Shown here in pieces: positions 1 to 7,640 of a DNA stretch of 64,000 bases (positions within the stretch are counted from its first letter, which is position 1; each line of letters opens with the position of its first letter). The position numbers and the translations under genes were made by a program. The stretch comes from Pseudomonas orientalis (GTDB taxonomy: Bacteria > Pseudomonadota > Gammaproteobacteria > Pseudomonadales > Pseudomonadaceae): positions 1 to 64,000 of the forward strand of contig NZ_JYLM01000011.1 in NCBI RefSeq assembly GCF_001439815.1. Reading direction: 5' to 3'. The notes under the pieces are model-generated. The model ran no database searches. It was given only the letters and a program-made list of their open reading frames with translations, and was not told where the DNA came from.

Positions 1-198
1 CCGAGCCTGGGCGAGGTGCCGAGTGGCGGGGCAAGAGCGTTTTGCTTACTTTTGCGCTTTTCAAAAGTGAGCCGCTGTAAAAGCGGAACCCATAGCAGCC
101 GTTACCGCAGAAACGGATATGTACTCGGTCTGATCCAGCATCCTGGTCGGCCCTGAGGCCGCCATCGGGGGCAAGCCTCCTCCCACATTTGGATTGCG
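1..198. repeat. Interspersed intergenic repeat (edge copy) with REP palindrome
   Basis: No gene is visible here. The text from the left edge to about 150 (gaggtgccgagtggcgggg, then a hairpin acttttg/caaaagt and ccgct/agcgg) recurs nearly verbatim at 14840-14970 and 40400-40520, and in inverted form at 6875-7045. It ends in a REP-like palindrome around 165-190 (gggggcaagcctcctccca). This copy is cut by the window edge. It is the same family of intergenic mosaic that flanks the cyo region. Confidence 0.8.
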
Positions 199-199
199 A

Positions 200-1699
200 T
201 CAATTCAGCGCAAAGCCATTGCGACCTGCCGACTTCGCCCCATAAAGCGCCTTGTCGGCCGCCTCGATCAAGCTGAGCAAGCGCTCCAGTTCAATACCCG
301 CCGCCGCCGCAATGCCGATACTCACACTCACACGCCCGAACGGACTGCCCGGATGTACGATGTTTTCCCGCAGCAACCGATCAATGATCAATTGCGCTAC
401 CACCGCCGCGCCTTCGCCGTCGGTCGCGGGCATGATGATGGCTATTTCCTCTCCGCCGTAACGCGCCACCAGATCCGAAGGCCGCCGTACACAGGTTTCC
501 AACAACTGGCTGACCCTCTGCAGGCAGGCATCGCCGGCGACGTGACCCAGGGCATCGTTGTAGCGCTTGAAATAATCGATATCAATCATCAACAACGCCA
601 ATGAAGTGCCATCGCGCTGAGCCCGACGCGCTTCCAGGGCCAGGGTGTCATCGAAGCAGCGACGGTTGGCCAGGCCGGTCAGCGCGTCCTTCATTGCCAG
701 CAATTCAAGCTGCCGGTTGGAATCGAGCAGCTGTTGCTGGGCAATACGCAGCGCCTCTTCCACCAGGGTTCGCCGGCGGATATCGAGGATCAGAAACCAG
801 CCGATCAAACCGGTCAGCCCCAGCAGCCCCGCCACCACCACCGCCGACAACGCAGCTTCGATACGCCAGGCCGCCAGCGACTCGTGCTTGCCCAGGGCAA
901 CGGTAGTGATCAGCGGCAGGCTCTCGCTTTTGCGGAAGGCATACAGCCGCTCTACTCCATCCAGGCTGGAGGTGTGCGAAGCGGTACCGACGGAGCGGTC
1001 CACCAGATGCTGGGAATAGATAGGCGACTTGGAAAAGTTGCGCCCCATGTCCTGCTCGCGGAAGGGGTAGCGCACCAGCAAGGTACCGTCGGTGTAGGAC
1101 AAACCGATCGCGCCCTCCTGGCCGACATCGAGTTTGCCGAACACCCGTAGAAAGTTTTCCACCCCCAGCGTCACGGCCACCACCCCGGCAAAGTTGCCGG
1201 CCGCGTCATCGAAACGGCGGCTGATGGTCACCACCCACTCGCGGTTGGTATGGCTCTGAATCGGCGGGCCGATGAAAGGCTCACGGCTCGGATCGTCGCG
1301 ATGATGGATGAAATAGGCACGTGCGCTGCTGTTGGCACCCGCCGGAATCAAGCGATTGGACGACATCAGCCAACCGCCCTGGCGGTCGTAGATAGTGATA
1401 CCGCTCAGTTGTGGCATCAGCGGCTGTTGTCGACGGATCAAGGTGCTGATGCGCTGGATCTGCGCGGGGCCACTGCCTTCGGTTTCCAGGCGCTCGACCA
1501 GCCCCAGCAACAGCAGCGCGCTTTGCCGCACGATGCCTTCGGTGTAGGTAGTGAGCGCCTGGGTCAGGTTCAAGCCGTGCACGTCCACTTCCGCCAGCGC
1601 CCGCTCGCGGGAAGACAGGACCTTCCAGATCGTCAACGACGTCAGGGAACAGCCGATCACCAACAGCAAAAGCATCACAAGACGGGTATCGCGCTTCAC
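200..1699 (-). CDS. Membrane diguanylate cyclase with periplasmic dCache sensor and GGDEF domain
   Basis: This protein is predicted to make cyclic di-GMP at the inner membrane in response to a periplasmic signal. It has 499 residues. A first membrane segment lies at about 7-29, followed by a periplasmic double-Cache-like region, a second membrane segment near 282-305, and a C-terminal GGDEF domain. The active-site loop reads GGEEI at 415-419, a functional variant. Five residues upstream is RPSD (406-409), a good RxxD inhibitory I-site, so product feedback is likely. No EAL domain is present. The start is GTG at 1699, preceded by AAGGTG seven bases upstream. The gene stands alone. The ligand of the Cache region cannot be deduced from sequence. 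Confidence 0.93.
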   Translation of the reverse strand: MKRDTRLVMLLLLVIGCSLTSLTIWKVLSSRERALAEVDVHGLNLTQALTTYTEGIVRQSALLLLGLVERLETEGSGPAQIQRISTLIRRQQPLMPQLSGITIYDRQGGWLMSSNRLIPAGANSSARAYFIHHRDDPSREPFIGPPIQSHTNREWVVTISRRFDDAAGNFAGVVAVTLGVENFLRVFGKLDVGQEGAIGLSYTDGTLLVRYPFREQDMGRNFSKSPIYSQHLVDRSVGTASHTSSLDGVERLYAFRKSESLPLITTVALGKHESLAAWRIEAALSAVVVAGLLGLTGLIGWFLILDIRRRTLVEEALRIAQQQLLDSNRQLELLAMKDALTGLANRRCFDDTLALEARRAQRDGTSLALLMIDIDYFKRYNDALGHVAGDACLQRVSQLLETCVRRPSDLVARYGGEEIAIIMPATDGEGAAVVAQLIIDRLLRENIVHPGSPFGRVSVSIGIAAAAGIELERLLSLIEAADKALYGAKSAGRNGFALN

Positions 1700-1708
1700 G
1701 TCAGCACC

Positions 1709-1915
1709 TTAAGGAAGTCCGGTTTCCGTTCCAGCCATCATTTGAACGTCGGTACTCACAGGGGCCACCGGTTCCGGGGCGCAAGCATACAAGCAGTCCG
1801 GCGGGGCCGCAGCAACAGAGTGGGCCTGGGCATGCGCCGTTTCGAGAGGGCGCCAGGCAAAGGTCACCGCCAGCCGCAAACCAGGCAAAGCGGTTATTGC
1901 ATTTAATGACGGCAC
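1709..1915 (-). CDS. Doubtful small ORF upstream of the diguanylate cyclase
   Basis: A 68-codon reading frame starts at GTG 1915 and stops ten bases before the diguanylate cyclase start. The product would be rich in Ala and Pro with two Cys and a weakly hydrophobic N terminus. Codon use is not clearly unlike the neighbourhood, but there is no strong ribosome binding site and I recognise no family. It may simply be leader sequence of the cyclase mRNA. Beyond it, 1916-2150 holds no gene and carries the KGG gene promoter block. Confidence 0.2.
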   Translation of the reverse strand: MPSLNAITALPGLRLAVTFAWRPLETAHAQAHSVAAAPPDCLYACAPEPVAPVSTDVQMMAGTETGLP

Positions 1916-1977
1916 ATTGGCAACTCAGTCCAATAGCAGGCATCGCCATTATTTCAATATCAACCCAAGTTAAAAAG

Positions 1978-2147
1978 TTATACGAAGCGGCACACAAACA
2001 GCCATTTTGTACAAGTTTTTCGCTACACACTACCGTTCATCGCCATTTCGAAAAAATTTCAAAACATCTGGCCGCTTGCTCTTATCGGAGTAGATGTCCG
2101 TTGCATAAATGGGCAACTAGCGAAACGACAACTGAACTTGGAGTATT
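1978..2147 (+). promoter_or_regulatory. Conserved upstream block of the first KGG gene
   Basis: This non-coding stretch is homologous to 18775-18946, upstream of the other short KGG gene. The identical 15-mer ttatacgaagcggca lies 173 bp before the ATG here and 174 bp before it there. Further shared blocks are ccgttc-tcgcc and atagatgtccg near the tatcgga motif, then gggcaacta-cgaaacg. It also carries ttcgaaaaaatttcaaaa (2047-2064), a near match of which lies upstream of the Mn catalase (18336-18352). Which blocks are promoter and which are leader is unknown. Confidence 0.6.
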
Positions 2148-2150
2148 GTT

Positions 2151-2327
2151 ATGACCACTAGCAATAAAAACCCTGGCAACTTCGCTAACGATCGCGAGAA
2201 AGCGTCGGAGGCGGGAAAGAAAGGCGGCCAGGCGTCAGGTGGCAACTTTGCCAACGACCGCGAGAAAGCGTCGGAAGCGGGTCGTAAAGGCGGCCAGAAC
2301 AGTCACGGTGGTGGACGCAAGTCATAA
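2151..2327 (+). CDS. KGG-repeat (con-10/YciG-like) stress protein, 58 aa
   Basis: The 58-residue product is hydrophilic and glycine-rich. It contains two tandem copies of the unit GNFANDREKASEAG-KGG and ends in NSHGGGRKS. KGG-motif proteins include E. coli YciG and Neurospora con-10, and are typically general-stress or stationary-phase induced with no known enzymatic activity. The ATG at 2151 is preceded by GGAG (2140-2143). The product is closely similar to the 60-residue protein at 18949-19131, and the upstream regions are homologous too, so the two look like a duplication that carried its regulatory region. The 290-base gap that follows (2328-2617) shows no convincing gene. Confidence 0.9.
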   Translation: MTTSNKNPGNFANDREKASEAGKKGGQASGGNFANDREKASEAGRKGGQNSHGGGRKS

Positions 2328-2617
2328 CGAAGGGCATTAATCATGCGAGCGTCAATTGATTACCAGCGTGGCGAGTTGCATCACCGATCAATGGTGGAAG
2401 TGCGAACCGGGGCTAAATCCGGCACAGGTTCTAACACAACGCCATGTTACGAACGCCAGCAAGCCGTTGAACTCGCCGAAGCAACTATCGGTGCGACGCA
2501 AACACCACCATTGTGCGAGAGACACTTATAGCCCGTGCACCCGCACGACTAAGTGTAAGTTCCCTGCAAGATCGAAATGAACGTTGGACAACCGACATAA
2601 CGACGAGGTAACTGAAC

Positions 2618-2968
2618 ATGAGTACTCAAGACAAGAAAGGCCAAATGAGCGTCAATGAAGCCGGTAAAAAAGGTGGCGAAGCCACGTCGGCCTCCCATGA
2701 CAAAGAGTTCTATCAAGAGATCGGCAGCAAGGGCGGCCAAAACAGTGGAGGGAACTTCAAGAATGACCCTGAGCGCGCTGCCGAAGCGGGTAGCAAAGGC
2801 GGCCAGAACAGCGGCGGGAACTTCAAGAATGATCCCGAACGCGCCTCCGAGGCCGGCCGTAAAGGTGGTCAAAACAGTGGCGGTAACTTCGCCAACGACC
2901 GGGAGAAAGCTTCCGAAGCCGGGCGTAAAGGCGGCGAGAACAGCCATGGCGGTGGCCGCAACAGCTGA
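2618..2968 (+). CDS. KGG-repeat stress protein, 116 aa with five repeats
   Basis: The product is a longer member of the KGG family. After an N-terminal NEAGKKGGE unit come a degenerate SKGGQNSGGNF unit and three further copies of the GNF-ND-E-A-EAG-KGG unit, with spacing near 23 residues. It ends in a glycine/histidine-rich tail like that of its shorter neighbour. It is very hydrophilic, without membrane segments or cysteines, and is probably intrinsically disordered. A GAGG box lies ahead of ATG 2618. It lies downstream of another KGG gene and upstream of a ClpP-like peptidase gene, with a terminator-like hairpin between it and the latter. A role in general stress or desiccation is inferred from the family only. 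Confidence 0.88.
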   Translation: MSTQDKKGQMSVNEAGKKGGEATSASHDKEFYQEIGSKGGQNSGGNFKNDPERAAEAGSKGGQNSGGNFKNDPERASEAGRKGGQNSGGNFANDREKASEAGRKGGENSHGGGRNS

Positions 2969-2978
2969 TGTGCTTGAT

Positions 2979-3006
2979 GCAGGGGGGCCAGGCTCCCCTG
3001 CTTTCA
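2979..3006 (+). terminator. Terminator-like hairpin after the 116-aa KGG gene
   Basis: The stem gcagggg (2979-2985) pairs with cccctgc (2995-3001) and is followed by tttcatt. The T tract is short, so termination may be incomplete and could allow read-through into the ClpP-like gene starting at 3022. Confidence 0.5.
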
Positions 3007-3021
3007 TTGATGAGGGACACC

Positions 3022-3573
3022 ATGCCTTTACACATTATTAATTTCACCGGCCCTGTCACTGCGTCAACCTGCAGCCAACTGATCGAAAAAGCCTCGTTGG
3101 CCGTGCAGCAAGACGCCTCGGGCCTGGTGGTGAACATTGCAACCATGGGCGGTGAATGCAGCTACGGGTTCACCATGTATAACTTCCTGATGTCCCTGCC
3201 AATACCGGTGCATACCCATAACCTGGGCACGGTGGAGTCAATGGGCAACATCATCTTTCTCGCCGGCGAGCGCCGGACTGCCTGCATCCACAGCAAATTC
3301 CTGTTCCATCCGTTTCATTGGCACGTGCAAGGCGCAGTCGATCATTCGCGCATGTCCGAATACGCGATGAGCCTCGATTACGACTTGCAGCTGTATGCCC
3401 GCATCGTGGCCGAGCGCACCGCCGGTGCCAGCGAAACATTGGAAACGGAAAAGTACCTGATCGCCGCACCGCGCATTCTCGACCCCCACCAGGCGCTGGC
3501 CGCCGGCCTGATCCACGCAATTGAGCTGCCCGTGATCAAGGCGGAGTTTGTGAGCTGCTTCATTCACTCCTGA
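3022..3573 (+). CDS. ClpP/SDH-clan serine peptidase-like protein
   Basis: This 183-residue protein has the fold signature of the ClpP/crotonase-like serine peptidases. The N-terminal region IINFTGPV and the glycine-rich VNIATMGGE loop resemble the ClpP oxyanion-hole region. VESMGN contains the candidate nucleophile Ser73, and FLFHPFH (95-99) the candidate catalytic His. It is shorter and more divergent than housekeeping ClpP, and no Clp ATPase lies nearby, so its chaperone partner is unknown. The start was set at ATG 3022, after TGAGGGA, rather than an earlier in-frame ATG at 2968 that overlaps the previous stop. The neighbouring KGG genes suggest a stress-linked role, by inference only. Confidence 0.75.
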   Translation: MPLHIINFTGPVTASTCSQLIEKASLAVQQDASGLVVNIATMGGECSYGFTMYNFLMSLPIPVHTHNLGTVESMGNIIFLAGERRTACIHSKFLFHPFHWHVQGAVDHSRMSEYAMSLDYDLQLYARIVAERTAGASETLETEKYLIAAPRILDPHQALAAGLIHAIELPVIKAEFVSCFIHS

Positions 3574-3761
3574 GGCCGTTAATAGGGGGGAGATTGCACA
3601 GCAGGAAGAAGCGACTCGACCGATCATCACGCACCCCTGCTGCCGGCCGGGATACTGGCATTAAAATATCAACTAAGCGCTTGTTTGAAATTCGCACGTT
3701 TATTGGTTGAAAACATCCGTCCAATCATGAAAGGTGGTATTCCATTCAGGGAGGAACTGAT

Positions 3762-3971
3762 GTGCCAGACTCACAAGCGAACCGTCGTTGCGTTCAATGC
3801 AAACAGCCCTATGAACCGACCACGGAGGAACCTGCCTACCTGGTGTCGACAGCGTCGGAAATGCTCTGCCCGACATGCAAAAACACCTATTCGGCCGAGC
3901 TGATGAAAGAGGCACTTCAACGCAGCGTTCTGAAGTTATACAAACTTCAGGAGCGCCGTGGAAAACAGTAG
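3762..3971 (+). CDS. Small zinc-ribbon protein
   Basis: The 69-residue product has two cysteine pairs, CVQC near residue 10 and CPTC near residue 36, separated by about 23 residues. This is the layout of a treble-clef or zinc-ribbon knuckle. The rest is charged with a basic C terminus. The start is GTG 3762, seven bases after a good GGGAGG box; an ATG two bases earlier opens a different, implausible frame. The protein is soluble with no membrane segment. I do not recognise a named family; nucleic-acid binding is possible but unproven. Confidence 0.65.
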   Translation: MPDSQANRRCVQCKQPYEPTTEEPAYLVSTASEMLCPTCKNTYSAELMKEALQRSVLKLYKLQERRGKQ

Positions 3972-4025
3972 ATTTTAAAAATAGCCGCACACACTCGAAT
4001 GCACTCATTCAACTAAAGGATGCGC

Positions 4026-4295
4026 TCATTCGGGTGGTGGCGGCACATAGGGTTGTGCAACAAACGGAACACTGCCGGATGGTCTCCATCTTACATTTTC
4101 AAGGCCGTAGCGCTCGGCAAGGGGTTTGCTTATTCGCTTGATCTTTTCATTGCGCGAGCGTGGGATGACGCCGATGCCGGCATCGCAACATGCCCAATGC
4201 CAAGCCTCCGCGTTGTTCATGAACTCCGCCCTTATAATGAAAGACTTCGGCGTTTGGTGATAGTCGTATTCAATGATATATAAAGAATTTTTCAT
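4026..4295 (-). CDS. Small conserved hypothetical protein, DUF6555-like
   Basis: The 89-residue product begins with an alternating hydrophobic stretch (LYIIEYDYH), followed by PKSFIIRAEFMNNAEAWHWA. This matches my memory of the Pseudomonas-specific DUF6555 family, whose members carry the AEAWHWASCDAG signature and a terminal K-PLAERFG segment. No enzymatic motif is visible. It is a single gene, convergent with the zinc-ribbon gene. An AGCGG-type box precedes ATG 4295. Function is unknown; the family assignment is from memory and not checked. Confidence 0.65.
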   Translation of the reverse strand: MKNSLYIIEYDYHQTPKSFIIRAEFMNNAEAWHWACCDAGIGVIPRSRNEKIKRISKPLAERYGLENVRWRPSGSVPFVAQPYVPPPPE

Positions 4296-4493
4296 AACCG
4301 CTCCTTCTGTTTTTTTGTTGTTTGAGCAGAATGAAGGTTCAGAATTTTTCTTATCTTAATGACAGATTTTGCTTTTTCAGTGCTTAACAACCATTCGTCG
4401 GCAATCCCTGAAAAAAGAATAAACCACCGGCTTTTTTTTGATTCTCAATAGTGAGTCTGTTCACTCCAGACTCTTGGTAAAAACTCCTGTCTT

Positions 4494-4520
4494 GCCCGTA
4501 CTTAGTGCGGGCTTTTTTTT
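4494..4520 (+). terminator. Intrinsic terminator just ahead of a small ORF
   Basis: gcccg (4494-4498) pairs with cgggc (4508-4512) and is followed by eight T residues. It lies in an intergenic stretch (4296-4533) with no upstream plus-strand gene. A transcript ending here would therefore be a small RNA or a leader of the gene at 4534, which starts only 13 bases after the T tract. Confidence 0.65.
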
Positions 4521-4533
4521 GATCGCAGTTCAT

Positions 4534-4767
4534 ATGGCTAAACAATGTATGCGTACAGGCCTGGGCTATCGGCCAGATACCTGTGACCATCCTTATATAC
4601 GCAAAGGCTACTATTTGGGCCTGGACCCAAATGTCTATGTGTGCGTGCGCTGCGGTGAACAACGTGAGCCCGAGCGGTGGGACGATTTCGCACGTCGGCG
4701 CATGCCGCCGCGGGGGCTTCTGAATGAATCCCCAACCACTGACAGCGATGATCAATACCCGCCTTGA
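4534..4767 (+). CDS. Small Cys-containing conserved hypothetical protein
   Basis: The 77-residue product contains Cys5, Cys17, a YIRKGYYLGLDPNVYVC stretch and a CVRC pair at 37-40, consistent with a structural zinc site. The remainder is polar with an acidic C terminus. It resembles short hypothetical proteins common in Pseudomonas, but I cannot name the family. ATG 4534 has no clear ribosome binding site and follows a terminator hairpin directly. The frame stays open back to a TTG at 4438, but that extension would translate the terminator, so ATG 4534 is preferred. Translation control by the hairpin is possible. Confidence 0.55.
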   Translation: MAKQCMRTGLGYRPDTCDHPYIRKGYYLGLDPNVYVCVRCGEQREPERWDDFARRRMPPRGLLNESPTTDSDDQYPP

Positions 4768-4856
4768 TACCTTTCATCCCCCCATCGTGAAATGCACCGG
4801 AACCTCAAACGGCGCAGGATTTTCTACCGAAAACACACCCGTAGGAGGACTGGAAA

Positions 4857-5690
4857 ATGCCTGAGCAACCCCTGATAGCCAACCACACCCCTCAAGACAC
4901 CCACCGACGCGGCACACTGACCAAGGCTGAACGCGCGCTTTCGTTGACGGCCGGCGCTGCCCTGCTGCTGCAAGGCTGGCGCAAAGGCGGACTGGGCGGC
5001 GCATTGCACAGCGCGGCAGGCGCCTACGCCGTATTTCGCGGTTACGCCGGCCATTGCTCACTCAAACAAGCGCTGACGCCAACGCCTTTCGAACAGCAGT
5101 TCAGTCGCGAGCATCACTGGCCGATCAGCGAGGCGATCACACGCAGTATCACAATTGCACGCCCGCTTGAGGAGGTGTCTGCCTTCCTCGCCCGGCCCGA
5201 GCAGATCGGCCCGCTGCTGCGCTGGGTCGACAGTGTCGAACAGCTTGCACCGGACACCACGCTCTGGACGCTGCGCGCTCCCGCCGGCAAGCGCGTGCAG
5301 TGCACCTTGATCCAGACCCAATCCCAGGAACCCTCGGTGTTGCATTGGAAAACCCCGGGCGATGCGCGCTGGGCGCACGACATTACCGTCTCGCTCATCC
5401 CTGCCCCCGCTGGCCGTGGCACTCAAGTCAAAGCGGTGGTGGTGTGCAAGCCGGCCATGGGCAAATTGGGCTATGGCCTGGCGCGGGCGATCAGCCTGTT
5501 CAGCGACAAAGCCTTGCTCAATGCACTGCAGGCCGTGAAACAGCAACTGGAAACCGGCGAGGTCAGCAGCAACCGCCTCAGACCGGAACAGGATGACGAC
5601 TTTTTTTACGTACACGCCGCCGATGACCAGGTGACCACCGATCACCCGGCCGTCAAAACCGGCGTCGCCATTGAAGGGGGACCTCACTGA
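4857..5690 (+). CDS. SRPBCC (START/Bet v1-like) superfamily protein with membrane-like N terminus
   Basis: The 277-residue product has an N-terminal hydrophobic stretch (about 26-65, AERALSLTAGAALLLQGW...). It is followed by an SRPBCC-type fold from about 88 to 225: an initial beta strand ITRSITIARPLEEVSAFLARPEQ, the LHWKTPG core, and a final helix with ALNALQAVKQQLETG. Related proteins are annotated as polyketide cyclase/dehydrase-like; actual ligands are unknown. TAGGAGGA precedes ATG 4857. The stop overlaps the start of the next gene by one base (TGATG). This indicates translational coupling with the zinc alcohol dehydrogenase, a pairing I have seen in other bacteria without a defined pathway. 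Confidence 0.82.
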   Translation: MPEQPLIANHTPQDTHRRGTLTKAERALSLTAGAALLLQGWRKGGLGGALHSAAGAYAVFRGYAGHCSLKQALTPTPFEQQFSREHHWPISEAITRSITIARPLEEVSAFLARPEQIGPLLRWVDSVEQLAPDTTLWTLRAPAGKRVQCTLIQTQSQEPSVLHWKTPGDARWAHDITVSLIPAPAGRGTQVKAVVVCKPAMGKLGYGLARAISLFSDKALLNALQAVKQQLETGEVSSNRLRPEQDDDFFYVHAADDQVTTDHPAVKTGVAIEGGPH

Positions 5691-6859
5691 TGCGCGCACT
5701 CACCTGGCAAGCTCCGAACCTGTTGCAAGTGGACAATGTCCCCGACCCGACGATCCTCAACCCGCGTGACGCGATCATTCGCGTGACGCTGTCTTCCGTG
5801 TGCGGTTCCGACCTGCACCTGCTGGGCGGCTACGTACCGGCCATGAAGCCTGGCGATATCATCGGCCACGAATTCATGGGCGAAGTGGTCGAGGTCGGCA
5901 AGGGCATCACCGACCTGCGCCAGGGCGACAAAGTGGTGACCATTTCGATTATCGGCTGCGGCAACTGCGAACCGTGCCAGCGCAGCGATTTTTCCTGTTG
6001 CGACAACTCCAACCCCAACCCGTCGGCGACGGACTTGATGTACGGCCAGCCATGCTGCGGCATCCTCGGCTACAGCCACGCCTTCGGCGGCTACCCTGGC
6101 AGCCACGCGACCTACGTGCGGGTGCCGTTTGCCGACGTCAACCTGTTCAAGGTGCCCGAAGGTGTCAGCGACGAGCAGGCGCTGTTTGTTTCGGATGCGG
6201 CGCCTACCGGTTACTTCGCCGCGGACAATGCCGGTATCCAGCCCGGCGATACCGTGGCGGTGTGGGGTTGCGGCGGCGTGGGCCAGATGGCCATTTGCAG
6301 CGCGTACCTTCTGGGCGCGGAACGGGTGATCGCCATCGACCGCTACCCCGACCGGCTGCGCCTGGCCCAAGAGCGCGGCAAGGTGATCCCTATCAACTAC
6401 GAGAAAACCAACGTGCATGAGGCTTTGCTGGAACTGACCGGCGGGCGTGGGCCGGACCGTTGCATCGATTGCGTGGGGATGGAGGCCCATGGCACCGAAA
6501 TCGACTACGCCTATGACAAGGCCAAGCAATTGCTCCGGCTGCACACCGAACGCGGCACGGTGCTCAGGCAGGCCATCCGCGCGTGTCGCAAAGGCGGGAC
6601 GGTATCGGTGGTGGGTGTCTATGGTGGGGTGCTCGACAAGTTTCCCATGGGCGCGATCGTCAACAAGGCCCTGACGTTGAAATCCGGGCAGCAGCCGGGT
6701 CAACGGTATGCGACGACCCTGTTTGAGCATATTCAGAGGGGTGAGTTGGACCCTGCTTATTTGCTGACTCATCCGATGAGCCTGGAGGACGGGGCGCAGG
6801 GGTATAAGTTGTTCAAGGAGAAATCGGATGAGTGTTTGCGGGTGGTGTTCAGGCCCTGA
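5690..6859 (+). CDS. Zinc-dependent alcohol dehydrogenase (formaldehyde dehydrogenase-like MDR)
   Basis: The 389-residue medium-chain dehydrogenase is expected to oxidise an alcohol or aldehyde adduct with NAD(P). SVCGSDLHLLGG gives the catalytic-zinc Cys, and GHEFMGEVVEVG gives the His-Glu pair. GCGNCEPCQRSDFSCCDN holds the structural-zinc cysteines. AVWGCGGVGQMAICSA is the Rossmann nucleotide loop. The extended region around residues 105-130 and the PDRCIDCVGMEAHG segment resemble glutathione-independent formaldehyde dehydrogenase relatives. It is translationally coupled to the SRPBCC gene upstream. The substrate cannot be told from sequence. Confidence 0.88.
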   Translation: MRALTWQAPNLLQVDNVPDPTILNPRDAIIRVTLSSVCGSDLHLLGGYVPAMKPGDIIGHEFMGEVVEVGKGITDLRQGDKVVTISIIGCGNCEPCQRSDFSCCDNSNPNPSATDLMYGQPCCGILGYSHAFGGYPGSHATYVRVPFADVNLFKVPEGVSDEQALFVSDAAPTGYFAADNAGIQPGDTVAVWGCGGVGQMAICSAYLLGAERVIAIDRYPDRLRLAQERGKVIPINYEKTNVHEALLELTGGRGPDRCIDCVGMEAHGTEIDYAYDKAKQLLRLHTERGTVLRQAIRACRKGGTVSVVGVYGGVLDKFPMGAIVNKALTLKSGQQPGQRYATTLFEHIQRGELDPAYLLTHPMSLEDGAQGYKLFKEKSDECLRVVFRP

Positions 6860-6874
6860 GGTTGGGGTTTGATT

Positions 6875-7045
6875 GGGTACATATCCGTTGTTTCAGTAAC
6901 GGCCGCTGATGGTTCCGCTCTCACAGCGGGTCACTTTTGAAAAGCCCAAAAGTAACCAAAAGGCTCTTGCCCCACCACTCGGCACCTCGCTAATGCTCGG
7001 TGTGCCCAAGATCAAAAGCAAGCGGCTCGCTTCGCATCGTGGATA
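6875..7045 (-). repeat. Inverted partial copy of the interspersed intergenic repeat
   Basis: This stretch reads, in reverse orientation, the same module as 1-150, 14840-14970 and 40400-40520: catatccgt, then ctcacagcgg, cacttttgaaaag, ccccaccactcggcacctcgc and ggctcgcttcgcatcg. No coding sequence is supported anywhere in 6860-7640. Confidence 0.8.
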
Positions 7046-7144
7046 CGCTGGGGCTTGCCCCAATGAGGAGAGTCAGTGAGTGCATCAGTGGCTGACACAC
7101 CGTCATCGGGGGCAAGTCCTAATGCCAGTCAGTTAAGGCTTTTT

Positions 7145-7242
7145 GTAGGAGCGAGCTTGCTCGCGAAAAACTCACAGACGCCGCGTTCATTCAGGAAGCA
7201 CGCGTTATCGTTGACGTTTTTCGCGAGCAAGCTCGCTCCTAC
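7145..7242. repeat. REPIN: two inverted REP sequences
   Basis: A 26-bp REP (7145-7170, gtaggagcgagcttgctcgc then gaaaaa) is followed 46 bp later by its exact reverse complement (7217-7242). Such paired REPs are REPINs, mobilised in trans by RAYT transposases in fluorescent pseudomonads. The pair is nested within a second inverted pair, aatgccagtcagttaag near 7121 and cttaactgactgacatt near 7258. Confidence 0.88.
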
Positions 7243-7344
7243 AGACGGCGGTGTACGCTTAACTGACTGACATTAGGGCAAGCCCTCTCCCACATTGGAC
7301 CCGGATCGACACAAGGTACGGTCGGCTCTAAGGCCGCCGCGCTT

Positions 7345-7636
7345 TTGCTTTTGATCTGCTTTTGATCTTAAGCGCCCCGTTAAACCACGCTGGCCGAACG
7401 CAGGCTTGAATCCGTGGGTAACCCGGCAGGACGCCGGGTTAGCTGGACTGGGCCATGGATGGCCCATTGCGGCGGCCCACGGATTCATGCCTGCGTTCGG
7501 GCACACCGAGCACTAGCGAGGTGCCGAGTGGTGGGGCGAGGACCTTTTGGTTACTTTTGGGTCCTTCCAAAAGTGACCCGCTGTAAGAGCGGAACCGCCA
7601 GCAGCCACAACCTAAATAACGGATATGTACTCGATC
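7345..7636. repeat. Interspersed intergenic repeat, left flank of permease-cyo region
   Basis: The module gccccgttaaaccacgctgg to ggatatgtactcga is shared with 14690-14960 and 40250-40520 in the same orientation. It holds a strong hairpin, aacccggc with gccgggtt, and the acttttggg/tccaaaagt stem. Apparent reading frames inside it are spurious. Confidence 0.85.
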
Positions 7637-7640
7637 AGCC

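Noticed and set aside
1701..2030. 109-codon minus-strand frame before the diguanylate cyclase
   Set aside because: It covers the conserved KGG upstream block, is cysteine-rich without pattern and has no ribosome binding site.
2343..2580. Two overlapping plus-strand frames of 62 and 74 codons between the KGG genes
   Set aside because: No ribosome binding site, no family pattern, and both frames are equally open; treated as intergenic.
4438..4533. N-terminal extension of the small Cys protein from TTG 4438
   Set aside because: It would translate an intrinsic terminator hairpin and its T tract; ATG 4534 is more plausible.
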